From positions 1 to 7,529 of the forward strand of contig QHUV01000106.1 of the NCBI GenBank assembly GCA_003222065.1: a DNA stretch of 7,529 nucleotides, written 5' to 3'. Made by a program: the position numbers and the translations under genes. How positions within the stretch are numbered: the first letter of the stretch is position 1; every line of letters starts with the position of its first letter. Under the pieces are notes generated by a model. The model searched no databases. It was not told the DNA's origin and saw nothing but the letters and a program-made list of their open reading frames with translations. This DNA comes from Gemmatimonadota bacterium. GTDB taxonomy: Bacteria; Gemmatimonadota; Gemmatimonadetes; Gemmatimonadales; Gemmatimonadaceae. Below, piece after piece: positions 1 through 6,482 of this stretch.

Positions 1-1
1 C

Positions 2-271
2 AGCGGCTTCCGCCTCAAGCCATTCGCGCAAGTTGGCGCGGGCGCGATGCGCTACAATATCAACGCCTCGATCCTCAACACGAACGCGACGAACTTCGCG
101 GCAAACATCGGAGCCGGTGCCGACGTGGGACTTGGACAATCCATTGGCTTGCGATTGATGGCGAAGGACTACATCGGCAAGTTCAACTTTCGAGATGCGA
201 CACAGCTCGATATTCAGGGTCAAACGGCGAACAACTGGGCGCTCAGCGCCGGTCTGCGATTCGACTTTTGA
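2..271 (+). CDS. Outer-membrane beta-barrel protein, C-terminal part (5' truncated by window)
   Basis: The frame is open from base 2, so only the last 89 residues are seen and the start lies outside the window. The visible part consists of alternating polar/hydrophobic stretches rich in Gly, Ala and Asn: a FAQVGAGA strand, then NFAANIGAGADVGLG, SIGLRLMAKDY and a final WALSAGLRFDF. This is the pattern of antiparallel strands in small OmpA-like/OMP_b-brl barrels. The chain ends in Phe, the usual C-terminal signal recognised by the BAM machinery for insertion into the outer membrane. What it carries or binds cannot be told from this fragment. The barrel class is fairly safe and the exact family is not. 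It supports a diderm cell. Confidence 0.75.
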   Translation, partial: SGFRLKPFAQVGAGAMRYNINASILNTNATNFAANIGAGADVGLGQSIGLRLMAKDYIGKFNFRDATQLDIQGQTANNWALSAGLRFDF

Positions 272-277
272 TGTCGC

Positions 278-292
278 GCGCGCGGAGCGCGC
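278..292 (+). promoter_or_regulatory. GC-only hairpin holding the Shine-Dalgarno of the next gene
   Basis: GCGCGC (278-283), a GGA loop and GCGCGC (287-292) form a perfect six-pair stem just after the stop of the barrel gene. No T-run follows, so it is not a classical intrinsic terminator. The GGAG at 284-287, eight bases before the ATG at 296, lies in the loop and first stem base. It may limit translation of the downstream small protein. This is inference from base pairing only. Confidence 0.3.
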
Positions 293-295
293 CTG

Positions 296-511
296 ATGCG
301 TCGATTCTCGGCGAGTAACGGTGCGCTCTGGGATGCGGTGGTGGGCCACGAGTCCTGGGGAACCTTCGTAGTACTCTTCACGCCAGTGGCGGGTGGCGAC
401 GCTCGCAAGGCAGTTTTGGCTGAGGAGACGGCGCTGTCAGCAGAGACCGAGCTCGGCGCAAAGAGCGACGCTGAGCTCCGAGCGCTCCTCGAGAATTCAG
501 GCCCCTGGTGA
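296..511 (+). CDS. Small hypothetical protein, 71 aa
   Basis: No known domain is recognised. The protein starts MRRFSASNGALWDAVVGHESW, has a hydrophobic strand-like stretch (GTFVVLFTPV, residues 22-31) and ends in an acidic, helical-looking tail (residues 40-68). There is no signal peptide or membrane segment, so it is probably cytosolic. Support for a real gene is a GGAG motif eight bases before the ATG, protein-like composition, and a fit into the gap between the barrel gene and the SET gene on the same strand. The N-terminal Arg-Phe-x-Ala-Ser-x-Gly-x-Leu-Trp pattern followed by Glu-Ser-Trp-Gly looks like a conserved fold signature, but I cannot assign a function. Confidence 0.6.
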   Translation: MRRFSASNGALWDAVVGHESWGTFVVLFTPVAGGDARKAVLAEETALSAETELGAKSDAELRALLENSGPW

Positions 512-556
512 TTGGCACTCGGCCTGATAGCTTGCTGTCGCCAGTACCGTTGATCC

Positions 557-1114
557 ATGCCGACGAAGACCAAATCGAAGAGAAATCCTCGCCCTGCTAG
601 GCAGGCGCGGTCGAATTCCAACGCGCACATACCATCGCCTCCGCCGCAGAATGACAACCAATGGTTCGAGCTGCGCGAATCAGGGATTCAGGGCCTCGGA
701 GCGTTCGCGCGCCAGGATATTCCGAAGGGGACGCGCCTCATCGAGTACACCGGCGAGAAGATCAGCTACGTGGAGTCCGATCGGCGCTATCCCGACGAGC
801 GCGACTCCCGGCATCACACCTTTCTGTTCACGCTGAACAGCAAATGGATCGTCGACGCCGCATTCGACGGTAACGATGCCCGCTTCATCAATCACTCGTG
901 CAATCCGAACTGCGACGCCTACATCGAGCGCGGCCATATTTGGATTGAATCGATCGCGCGCATTCCCGCGGGCGCCGAGCTCACTTACGACTACCAGTAC
1001 GAGTTCCTCGACGAGTACACCGACGAGGATTTGGCATTTTACGCTTGTCACTGCGGCGCGCCGGGCTGCCGTGGCACGATCGTCGAGCCGAAGAAGACGC
1101 GACGGAAGCGTTAG
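557..1114 (+). CDS. SET-domain protein-lysine N-methyltransferase, 185 aa
   Basis: Predicted to transfer methyl groups from S-adenosylmethionine to a lysine of a protein substrate in the cytoplasm. The SET core runs from about residue 36 to 150. The glycine-rich GIQGLGAFA (43-51) binds cofactor, RFINHSCNPNC (109-119) is the pseudoknot motif with the Asn-His of the SAM site, and ELTYDY (141-146) carries the catalytic tyrosine. A post-SET zinc motif follows (Cys164, Cys166, Cys171), with Cys115 as probable fourth ligand. There is no pre-SET domain. The N-terminus (KTKSKRNPRPARQAR) and C-terminus (EPKKTRRKR) are very basic, as if for nucleic-acid or acidic-partner binding. All key motifs are intact, so it should be active. 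The substrate is unknown. No clear Shine-Dalgarno precedes the ATG. It may head the run that ends in fumarylacetoacetase. Confidence 0.92.
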   Translation: MPTKTKSKRNPRPARQARSNSNAHIPSPPPQNDNQWFELRESGIQGLGAFARQDIPKGTRLIEYTGEKISYVESDRRYPDERDSRHHTFLFTLNSKWIVDAAFDGNDARFINHSCNPNCDAYIERGHIWIESIARIPAGAELTYDYQYEFLDEYTDEDLAFYACHCGAPGCRGTIVEPKKTRRKR

Positions 1115-1141
1115 GCAAATGCTGGGTGAACCTTCAGACTC

Positions 1142-2044
1142 ATGACGCCGCCGGCCTCGCTCCACGCACTTCTTGCCGGCGCGATTGATTACGCCGGCCT
1201 TTTTCCACCGGCGACCTTGGACATGCGAGACGCGGTCGCCCGCTATGCCGATTACCGTGGCACGGCTGAGGCGTGGGCGCTCGGCCGATTCGTGCTCCCA
1301 CTTTCTCGCGTCGACGAGCTTGCGGCGGCCAAGCACGAAATCGGGGCCCAGAGTCAAAGCTGGCGGCTCAGCGTACTTCTCGGCGATAACGCCGCCGTCG
1401 ATGGCGCGCGCATTCGCGCCTTCAACGCGGCGCATCCTGGCTCGGTGCTGATCGACTCGGCTGAGGTGAAACTGGGTGGTACGGCGTCGGACGTTCGGCG
1501 CTCCGTCGCACACATCGCCGAGCAACTCCCGCCGTCGGTGCGGCTGTTCATCGAAGTACCCGTGACTGGCGACTTGGCGCCATTCATCGCGCCAATTGCG
1601 TTGGCCAACGCGTGCGCGAAGATTCGCACCGGTGGGGTAACCGAGGACGTCTTTCCGAACGCGGAACAGGTCGCGCAGTTCCTCGTGTGCTGCGTCGAAC
1701 ATGACGTTTGCTTCAAGGCGACGGCGGGACTCCATCACCCATGGCGGGGACGATACCCCCTTACCTACGAGGCGGAGGCGCCTACGGCGCCGATGTTTGG
1801 CTTCTTGAATCTGTTTGTGGCGGCGGCGCTAGCTCGTGGAGGAGCCAGTACTGACGACCTCGTTGCTCTCCTCCAGGCCGAACGCGGCAGTGAGTTCCGC
1901 TTCGGCGACGAGGACATCCGATGGCGCAACAGTCGCGTGACGCGGCAGGAACTGTTAGAGTCGCACGCCACCTTCGCGCTCTCGTTCGGATCCTGCTCGT
2001 TCGAGGAGCCGGTTTATGATCTCCGTCGTCTCGCGCTCCTCTAG
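1142..2044 (+). CDS. Conserved-looking protein of unknown function beside fumarylacetoacetase, 300 aa
   Basis: I do not recognise a named family. There is no signal peptide or membrane helix, so it is a soluble cytosolic protein. Short strand-like segments alternate with helices: GRFVLPL (48-54), WRLSVLL (74-80), RLFIEVPV (134-141), CAKIRTGG (158-165), VCFKATAGLHHP (189-200) and FGFLNLFVAAAL (219-230). This spacing suggests an alpha/beta, possibly TIM-barrel, enzyme. Arg162, Thr163, Gly164-165, Lys192, His198 and His199 sit at strand ends and are candidate active-site residues. The N-terminal DYAGLFPPA (16-24) also looks like a signature. It begins 27 bases after the SET gene and stops 12 bases before fumarylacetoacetase on the same strand, so a role linked to tyrosine/homogentisate catabolism is a reasonable guess from context alone. 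Confidence 0.85.
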   Translation: MTPPASLHALLAGAIDYAGLFPPATLDMRDAVARYADYRGTAEAWALGRFVLPLSRVDELAAAKHEIGAQSQSWRLSVLLGDNAAVDGARIRAFNAAHPGSVLIDSAEVKLGGTASDVRRSVAHIAEQLPPSVRLFIEVPVTGDLAPFIAPIALANACAKIRTGGVTEDVFPNAEQVAQFLVCCVEHDVCFKATAGLHHPWRGRYPLTYEAEAPTAPMFGFLNLFVAAALARGGASTDDLVALLQAERGSEFRFGDEDIRWRNSRVTRQELLESHATFALSFGSCSFEEPVYDLRRLALL

Positions 2045-2056
2045 TGTTCGGCGGCC

Positions 2057-3382
2057 ATGGCGCTGAACGAGACACATCGCGTCGAAGTGACGTCCTGGGT
2101 CGAGTCCGCGCAGACTCCCGGCAGCGACTTCCCGATCCAGAACCTGCCATTCGGCGTATTCCGACGCACGGGACGTCACGAACCGCCACGCGTCGGCGTG
2201 GCGATCGGCGATCAGATCGTCGATGTCGCCGCCTGTGTTGATGAGGGACTCCTAAGCGGCGTCTCCCTCGAGGCGGGGGAGCGCTGTCGCTTGCCCCAAC
2301 TCAACGACCTGATGGCGCTCGGTCCCGAACCGACTTCGGCTCTTCGGCGCGCGTTAGGCGATCTGCTGCGGGTCGACTCCGCGGCGTACCATGACCATCC
2401 AGGAATCGCCCGCCGCGTGCTCGTGCCGATGTACGAGGCCGAGCTTCGACTGCCGGCTGTCATCGGCGATTACACCGACTTCTACGCATCGATCGATCAC
2501 GCCCGCAACATCGGCGGCATGTTCAGGCCGAACGATCCGTTGCTCCCCAACTACAAATACGTCCCAATCGGATATCACGGCCGCGCGTCGTCGATCGTTC
2601 CGAGCGACACGCACGTTCGCCGGCCGAGGGGGCAGATTCACGACGATCCGGATGAGCCGCCCTTCACTGCGCCCACCAAGCGTCTCGACTACGAGCTGGA
2701 GCTGGGGATCTTCATCGGCACCGGAAACGCCCTCGGCTCGCCCGTGCCGATCATCGACGCCGACCGGCACATCTTCGGCTGCTGCTTGCTCAATGACTGG
2801 TCCGCGCGCGACATCCAGAGCTGGGAGTACCAGCCTCTGGGGCCATTCCTCGCCAAGAGTTTCGCGACAACGATCTCTCCGTGGATCGTCACTCTCGATG
2901 CACTCGAGCCATTTCGCGCGCCAGCGTACGTACGTCCTGACGGCGATCCCGCACCGCTGCCGTATCTGCTCTGGGACGTGGACCAAAGGCGCGGGGGATT
3001 CGACATCCGGCTCGACGTCTACCTTCGGACGGCTGTCATGCGTCAACGCCGGCAGGATCCCATTCGCATCAGCCGCGGCCGATTTACGTCGATGTACTGG
3101 ACCATCGCCCAGCTCGTCACGCATCACACCAGCAACGGCTGCAATTTGCGGCCGGGCGACCTGCTCGGCAGTGGCACCATCTCCGGTCCCGATCCCGATT
3201 CTCGCGGGTCGCTCATCGAGCGCACGTCGCGAGGACGCGAACCCATCCGCCTTCCCAATGGTGAGTCGCGCTCTTTTCTCGAGGACGGCGATGAGGTCAT
3301 CATGCGGGCCTTCTGCGAGCGACCCGGCTTCGCCCGCATCGGCTTTGGCGAGTGCAGCGGGATGATCGTTCCGGCACTCTAG
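2057..3382 (+). CDS. fahA: Fumarylacetoacetase (EC 3.7.1.2), 441 aa
   Basis: Hydrolyses 4-fumarylacetoacetate to fumarate and acetoacetate, the last step of phenylalanine/tyrosine breakdown through homogentisate, in the cytosol. The length matches the eukaryote-type enzyme of about 420-440 aa, with an N-terminal SH3-like domain (SWVESA, DFPIQNLPFGVF at 24-35) and a C-terminal FAH catalytic domain. By comparison with mouse FAH, the metal ligands are present: Asp141 in DYTDFY, Glu213 and Glu215 in LDYELELG, and Asp247 in LNDWSARD. So are the catalytic His148, Lys267 in LAKSF and Glu388 in GSLIERTS. GYHGRASS (172-179) and NGCNLRPGDLLGSGTISGP (360-378) are hallmark stretches. The start is fixed by the typical N-terminus, although the Shine-Dalgarno is weak. 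It lies 12 bases after the unknown 300-aa gene. Homogentisate dioxygenase and isomerase genes are not in the window. Confidence 0.97.
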   Translation: MALNETHRVEVTSWVESAQTPGSDFPIQNLPFGVFRRTGRHEPPRVGVAIGDQIVDVAACVDEGLLSGVSLEAGERCRLPQLNDLMALGPEPTSALRRALGDLLRVDSAAYHDHPGIARRVLVPMYEAELRLPAVIGDYTDFYASIDHARNIGGMFRPNDPLLPNYKYVPIGYHGRASSIVPSDTHVRRPRGQIHDDPDEPPFTAPTKRLDYELELGIFIGTGNALGSPVPIIDADRHIFGCCLLNDWSARDIQSWEYQPLGPFLAKSFATTISPWIVTLDALEPFRAPAYVRPDGDPAPLPYLLWDVDQRRGGFDIRLDVYLRTAVMRQRRQDPIRISRGRFTSMYWTIAQLVTHHTSNGCNLRPGDLLGSGTISGPDPDSRGSLIERTSRGREPIRLPNGESRSFLEDGDEVIMRAFCERPGFARIGFGECSGMIVPAL

Positions 3383-3414
3383 CGATTTCTACATAAGCGA
3401 CCTGAGCTGACGGC

Positions 3415-3756
3415 CTACGGGCTAGCGTCGGGCTTCAAGACTCGAGACACCGCCGACGCGAAGTGCGTCCACTCGGCCGTCTCGAGACGAAGTTGTTTTC
3501 GTCCAGCGCCGGTGAGTCGATAGATCTTGGCCTTTCGGCCGATCTCTGACATCCCCCACGCGGCCTCGATCCAACCCCGTTTTTCCATGCGATAGAGGGC
3601 GGGGTAGAGCGAGCCTTCCTCGACTTGGATGGCATCGCCCGTCTTTTCCTCGAGCCACCTCGCGATGGCGTAACCGTGCCTTGGACCCCAGCTCAAGGTC
3701 TTGAGGACGAGGGCGTCGAGCGTGCCATGGAGGCGGTCCTTCGAGAGCGTCGGCAT
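3415..3756 (-). CDS. PadR-family transcriptional repressor, 113 aa
   Basis: A small winged-helix DNA-binding protein. The PadR signature is complete: LHGTLDALVLKTLSWGPRHG (9-28), HGYAIARWLEE (27-37), VEEGSLYPALYRMEKRGWI (45-63, recognition helix) and the wing with KIYRLTGAGRKQL (77-89). A short C-terminal helix (90-108) would form the dimer arm, so this is the short PadR subfamily 2 type. I chose the ATG at 3756 because the family starts at about this point and AGGT lies six bases upstream. The same frame is open back to 3885, but that would translate through the promoter. It converges on fumarylacetoacetase (32-base gap) and diverges from the DUF4403-like gene. It probably represses its own promoter. 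The inducer and other targets are unknown, and PadR genes of this type often sit beside membrane or ABC/FtsX-type genes. Confidence 0.93.
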   Translation of the reverse strand: MPTLSKDRLHGTLDALVLKTLSWGPRHGYAIARWLEEKTGDAIQVEEGSLYPALYRMEKRGWIEAAWGMSEIGRKAKIYRLTGAGRKQLRLETAEWTHFASAVSRVLKPDASP

Positions 3757-3757
3757 C

Positions 3758-3807
3758 GTATTACCTAGAAAGTCTTGGCAATCGTAAACGGTAATACTTA
3801 GAGAGTC
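3758..3807. promoter_or_regulatory. Probable PadR operator: two 17-base direct repeats
   Basis: On the minus strand GACTCTCTAAGTATTAC (3807-3791) and GACTTTCTAGGTAATAC (3774-3758) agree at 14 of 17 bases, with starts 33 bases apart, close to three helical turns. The outer parts also form a perfect inverted pair, GTATTACC (3758-3765) and GGTAATAC (3790-3797). One copy overlaps the -35 element and spacer, the other the start of transcription and the RBS of padR, as expected for autorepression. Binding by this PadR is inference. Confidence 0.55.
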
Positions 3808-3809
3808 AA
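3781..3809 (-). promoter_or_regulatory. Sigma-70-type promoter of padR
   Basis: Read on the minus strand, TTGACT (3809-3804) and TACGAT (3786-3781) are separated by exactly 17 bases. The -35 matches the consensus at five of six bases and the -10 at four of six. Transcription would start near 3774, giving a very short leader before the ATG at 3756. Confidence 0.55.
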
Positions 3810-3883
3810 TGTATCGCTGTCGGGTGGACCGGAGTCCGCTAGGGCGCTTGCCCGCGTCGGCGTGTGCCGCGAGGTTCCGCACC

Positions 3884-5263
3884 ATGCCTCGCCAGCCTTT
3901 GCCCGTCGCCGCAGCGTTCGCGCTTTTCGCTGTGGCATGCGGTGGTCACTTCGAAGTCCCGGTACCCGTTCTTGCAGCACCGACAACGGCGCCGACGCCC
4001 AGCGATCCAGCGACGATCACCCTGCCGATTGCCATCGCGCTGTCGAAGATCCGGGCACAGCTCGATTCGGTCTTCCCACCGGCAGACAGCCTGGACCGAG
4101 CGAAGTGCACCGCGGTCGGCGGACTCGTTTGCCACCAGTATCTCTATCGGCGTGACACGCTGGAGTTGCGCGCCAGCGGCGATCGAGTGACGCTGCAAAC
4201 TCACCTGCGCTATCGGGCTGCCGTTGGACTGCCAGGGGTCGGCGGCATCGCGAGCTGCGGGTTTCCTCCCGAAGCGATGAAGCGCGCCGACGTTCGTCTG
4301 GCGACGACACTCTATTGGCGCTCGGACTGGCGGCTCGGATCGCGCGGGACAAACGTCAGCACAACTTTAAGTGATCGATGCGAAGTGACGTTGCTACATG
4401 TTGATGCGACAGCACTAGTAAAGCGAATTATCGATGGCCAAAGCGAGGACCTGCGTCACGAGATCGACTCCTTGCTGCCAACGGTTGCTGACCTTCGCGG
4501 CGCGGCGGACTCGTTATGGCAACTCTCTCAACAGCCGATGTCGCTCGATTCCACGGACACAGTCTGGCTCACACTCTCTCCGGAGAGCGTGAGCCTAGCT
4601 CCGCTGATTGGTTCATCGAGCGCGATATCCACGGCGCTCGTGCTCACCGCGCGGCCTCGTGTCTCTGTAGGCGCAAAACCCGATGTCAAGCCGCAGCCAT
4701 TGCCGTCTCTGACATTGGCCAGGCGCTCGTCAGGCATTCACGTACCGGTCGAAGTCGAGCTGCCATTCGCCGACCTGAGCCAAAAGGTGACGACCCAGCT
4801 CTCGGCTGATACGGCTGGAAAGGGGCTGAACGTCAAAGAGGTCAAGATCTGGGGAGTGGGAGATACAGCCGTCGTCATGGTTGGACTCGAGGGAAAGGTC
4901 AACGGCTCTCTTTATCTGCTTGGCCGAGTGTCATTCGACTCAGTGTCGCGCGCTGTTCTGTTGAGCGACCTCCGCTACACGCTCGAAAGCCACGACATGA
5001 TGACGCGCATCAAGTCGACCCTGGGCGCGGGTCGCATCAAAGGGGCAATCGACTCGGCGACCGGGAAGGGGCGTCTCGCCGTCGGCGAGCAATTGGATTC
5101 GCTCAAGTCCCGCTTGAACTATGAGCTGAATCGCTCGCTCGCGCCGGGGGTGCGGCTCGCTGGGAGCGTGAACGACGTGCGCTTCTCCCGCCTATACACG
5201 ACGCCGACGGCGTTCGTGCTTCGGGTGATTCTGGACGCCGAAGCTGTCATCCTGGTGCAGTGA
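3884..5263 (+). CDS. DUF4403-like putative lipoprotein, 459 aa
   Basis: A cell-envelope protein of unknown function. The ATG at 3884 gives a signal sequence MPRQPLPVAAAFALFAVACG with a lipobox-like AVAC, so Cys19 would be lipidated. A GAGG lies nine bases before it. An earlier ATG at 3809 is in frame but overlaps the padR promoter and would bury the signal sequence. After a Pro/Thr/Ala linker (31-43) come a repeated beta-rich module opening with TITLPIAIALSKIRAQLDSV (44-63), a stretch LELRASGDRVTLQTHLRYRA (93-112), and a C-terminal half in which HVPVEVELPFADLSQKV and LAPGVRLAGSVNDVRFSRLY resemble DUF4403 proteins. Four cysteines (75, 83, 125, 166) could pair in the periplasm. It is divergent from padR across 127 bases and may share its control. 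The DUF4403 assignment is from memory of the family pattern. Confidence 0.8.
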   Translation: MPRQPLPVAAAFALFAVACGGHFEVPVPVLAAPTTAPTPSDPATITLPIAIALSKIRAQLDSVFPPADSLDRAKCTAVGGLVCHQYLYRRDTLELRASGDRVTLQTHLRYRAAVGLPGVGGIASCGFPPEAMKRADVRLATTLYWRSDWRLGSRGTNVSTTLSDRCEVTLLHVDATALVKRIIDGQSEDLRHEIDSLLPTVADLRGAADSLWQLSQQPMSLDSTDTVWLTLSPESVSLAPLIGSSSAISTALVLTARPRVSVGAKPDVKPQPLPSLTLARRSSGIHVPVEVELPFADLSQKVTTQLSADTAGKGLNVKEVKIWGVGDTAVVMVGLEGKVNGSLYLLGRVSFDSVSRAVLLSDLRYTLESHDMMTRIKSTLGAGRIKGAIDSATGKGRLAVGEQLDSLKSRLNYELNRSLAPGVRLAGSVNDVRFSRLYTTPTAFVLRVILDAEAVILVQ

Positions 5264-5293
5264 GGTCAGCGCCGAGCGCGGGAGTCCGGACCC

Positions 5294-6166
5294 CTACTTC
5301 TTGCCGTTTCCAACCTCGCCAGCGACCACGGACTCGTTCAGCTTCGGCTTAACAAGTAGCGCTTGGCCGACGCGAATTCTGTTTCCTTCGATGTTGTTCC
5401 ACTGACGTAGGTGGTCGGGCGTCGTATTCCAGCGCGCGGCAATGGACGACAACGCATCGCCGCGTTTGACGGTGTAGTACTTCGGTTTTGCGGCCTGTTG
5501 CAGGGCGAGCTTTTTCTGCTCCTCGATCGCCGCACGCTGCTTGGCTTGATTCACGCCGATGGCAACGAGCCGCTCGTGCCGCGCCGCGACTGAGTGCAAG
5601 AGCAGGCTCGCTTTTCCCCAGGCTTGAGAGGGTACGCCGTAGCGGAAACTGCCTTCGGGGGTGTCGATAACGAGCGCCTTCGCGATGCCGAAGAAGGTCC
5701 GTCCAGGCCGTATTTGAACGGCGGTGTCCACCGGGAAATCGTGCTCAGTGAACGTCGGAGGGCTGTCGCCGGCTCCGAGCAGATCGCGTGGTTCGAGGCC
5801 TAGGAACAGGAGCCGCCGATCGGTAAGGACCAACAGCCCCCGGGTCGCTCGGAAGTAGTCGATCCATGGCCGCTGGAAGACGGCGACCAAGCGTACGACC
5901 CGCTCCCCATCGACGAGCGTGTTGAGTCTGAGCTCGCGCTCGGCGATGGCGCTCGTGTTTCTCGGCTCGGTTCGATAAGTGTGGATCGCGAACTGGACTA
6001 AGAGACCCACGGCCAAGACGCAGCCGGCGATCGTCGCATAGCGCATCGCCGGGCGCATCCGACGGCGCTTTCGCTTGAGCCGAAGCTTCTTTTTTCGCAC
6101 CGCGGGCGTCGACGGTGTCGACTCGGGGGCCTCGAACGAGCTTTCCATCTTCAACTGATGAATCAA
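5294..6166 (-). CDS. Membrane-anchored protein with PH/GRAM-like domain and C-terminal LysM domain, 290 aa
   Basis: Residues 24-42 are extremely basic (KKKLRLKRKRRR), followed by one membrane helix at about 43-64 (YATIAGCVLAVGLLVQFAI), so the rest should be periplasmic. Residues 84-180 resemble a bacterial PH/GRAM-type domain: RGLLVLTDRRLLFLGL (109-124), FPVDTAVQI (144-152), then ALVIDTPEGSFRYGV (164-178). A charged helix, likely coiled coil, spans 206-226. A complete LysM domain for peptidoglycan binding covers 230-273 (YYTVKRGDALSSIAARW, then NNIEGNRIRVGQALLV). The 6166 start is TTG with AGAGG six bases upstream. The ATG at 6148 (MESSFEAPE) is an alternative with a poorer RBS. It converges on the DUF4403-like gene with a 30-base gap and no clear terminator. 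It may tie the inner membrane to the wall; its role is unknown. Confidence 0.85.
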   Translation of the reverse strand: MIHQLKMESSFEAPESTPSTPAVRKKKLRLKRKRRRMRPAMRYATIAGCVLAVGLLVQFAIHTYRTEPRNTSAIAERELRLNTLVDGERVVRLVAVFQRPWIDYFRATRGLLVLTDRRLLFLGLEPRDLLGAGDSPPTFTEHDFPVDTAVQIRPGRTFFGIAKALVIDTPEGSFRYGVPSQAWGKASLLLHSVAARHERLVAIGVNQAKQRAAIEEQKKLALQQAAKPKYYTVKRGDALSSIAARWNTTPDHLRQWNNIEGNRIRVGQALLVKPKLNESVVAGEVGNGKK

Positions 6167-6262
6167 CTCAAGCCTCTAGGCGCTCGTGCGCCTTGGTTTT
6201 CAGTATCAAGGAAAGAATGATGCCGCATACAAGCCCGCGGCACCAATCGGTTCGGCCGCCTT

Positions 6263-6279
6263 GGGCGCCTGGAGCGCCC
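6263..6279. repeat. Short perfect hairpin (GGGCGC / GCGCCC)
   Basis: GGGCGC (6263-6268), loop CTGGA and GCGCCC (6274-6279) form a six-pair stem. There is no T-run on either strand, and it lies between two divergent genes, where a terminator for either would be out of place. The function is unknown, and it could be chance in GC-rich DNA. Confidence 0.25.
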
Positions 6280-6295
6280 CTTCACCCCTATGCGG

Positions 6296-6324
6296 TTGAA
6301 AAAGTGGGTAGCGGCGGCTAGCAT
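6296..6324 (+). promoter_or_regulatory. Candidate sigma-70 promoter for the transglycosylase ORF
   Basis: TTGAAA (6296-6301) and TAGCAT (6319-6324) are separated by 17 bases, five and four of six matches to consensus. Transcription would start near 6331, leaving a leader of about 155 bases. It is the best-looking pair in the gap, but unsupported by other evidence. Confidence 0.4.
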
Positions 6325-6477
6325 GCGCGCAGGGTTCAGCGGCGCGAAGCATTATTGGTCCTGCTCTCCTGCTCGCGCCAGCCCTATTTGTCCGTTAGTG
6401 GTGGACACCCGTTACTCGGGCGTCTCCCCGGTCGTTATGGCCTAGTCGGACGTCGCTCACCACCCCGCGTCAACCGC

Positions 6478-6482
6478 GGAGG
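6478..6482 (+). promoter_or_regulatory. Strong Shine-Dalgarno GGAGG in front of an ATC codon
   Basis: GGAGG ends five bases before ATC AAG AAG (6488). That spacing is ideal for a start codon at 6488, but no ATG, GTG or TTG is there. The site decides the likely original start of the transglycosylase. The next usable codon, TTG at 6506, is 23 bases away and would remove the Lys-Lys of the signal/anchor. Confidence 0.5.

Noticed and set aside
680..1738. 352-aa open frame on the minus strand
   Set aside because: It lies antisense to the SET gene and the unknown 300-aa gene, spans two clear plus-strand genes, is Arg-rich and has no recognisable domain. It is a GC-bias shadow.
2354..3127. 257-aa minus-strand frame inside fumarylacetoacetase
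   Set aside because: It is fully antisense to an unmistakable, intact enzyme and has low-complexity Arg/Val/Asp composition without motifs.
2391..3365. 324-aa plus-strand frame overlapping fumarylacetoacetase
   Set aside because: It is a shifted frame of fahA, dominated by Ser, Arg and Thr, with no protein-like pattern.
3809..3883. Earlier ATG at 3809 for the DUF4403-like gene
   Set aside because: It overlaps the padR -35 hexamer and would put 25 polar residues before the lipoprotein signal. The ATG at 3884 gives a proper signal sequence and RBS.
3757..3885. N-terminal extension of PadR to 3885
   Set aside because: It would translate through the promoter and repeats and add 43 residues absent from the family. 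The ATG at 3756 has an RBS and matches the normal length.
5264..5293. Terminator between the convergent DUF4403-like and LysM genes
   Set aside because: GTCCGGAC is a palindrome with no loop, and there is no T-run on either strand, so no intrinsic terminator can be supported.
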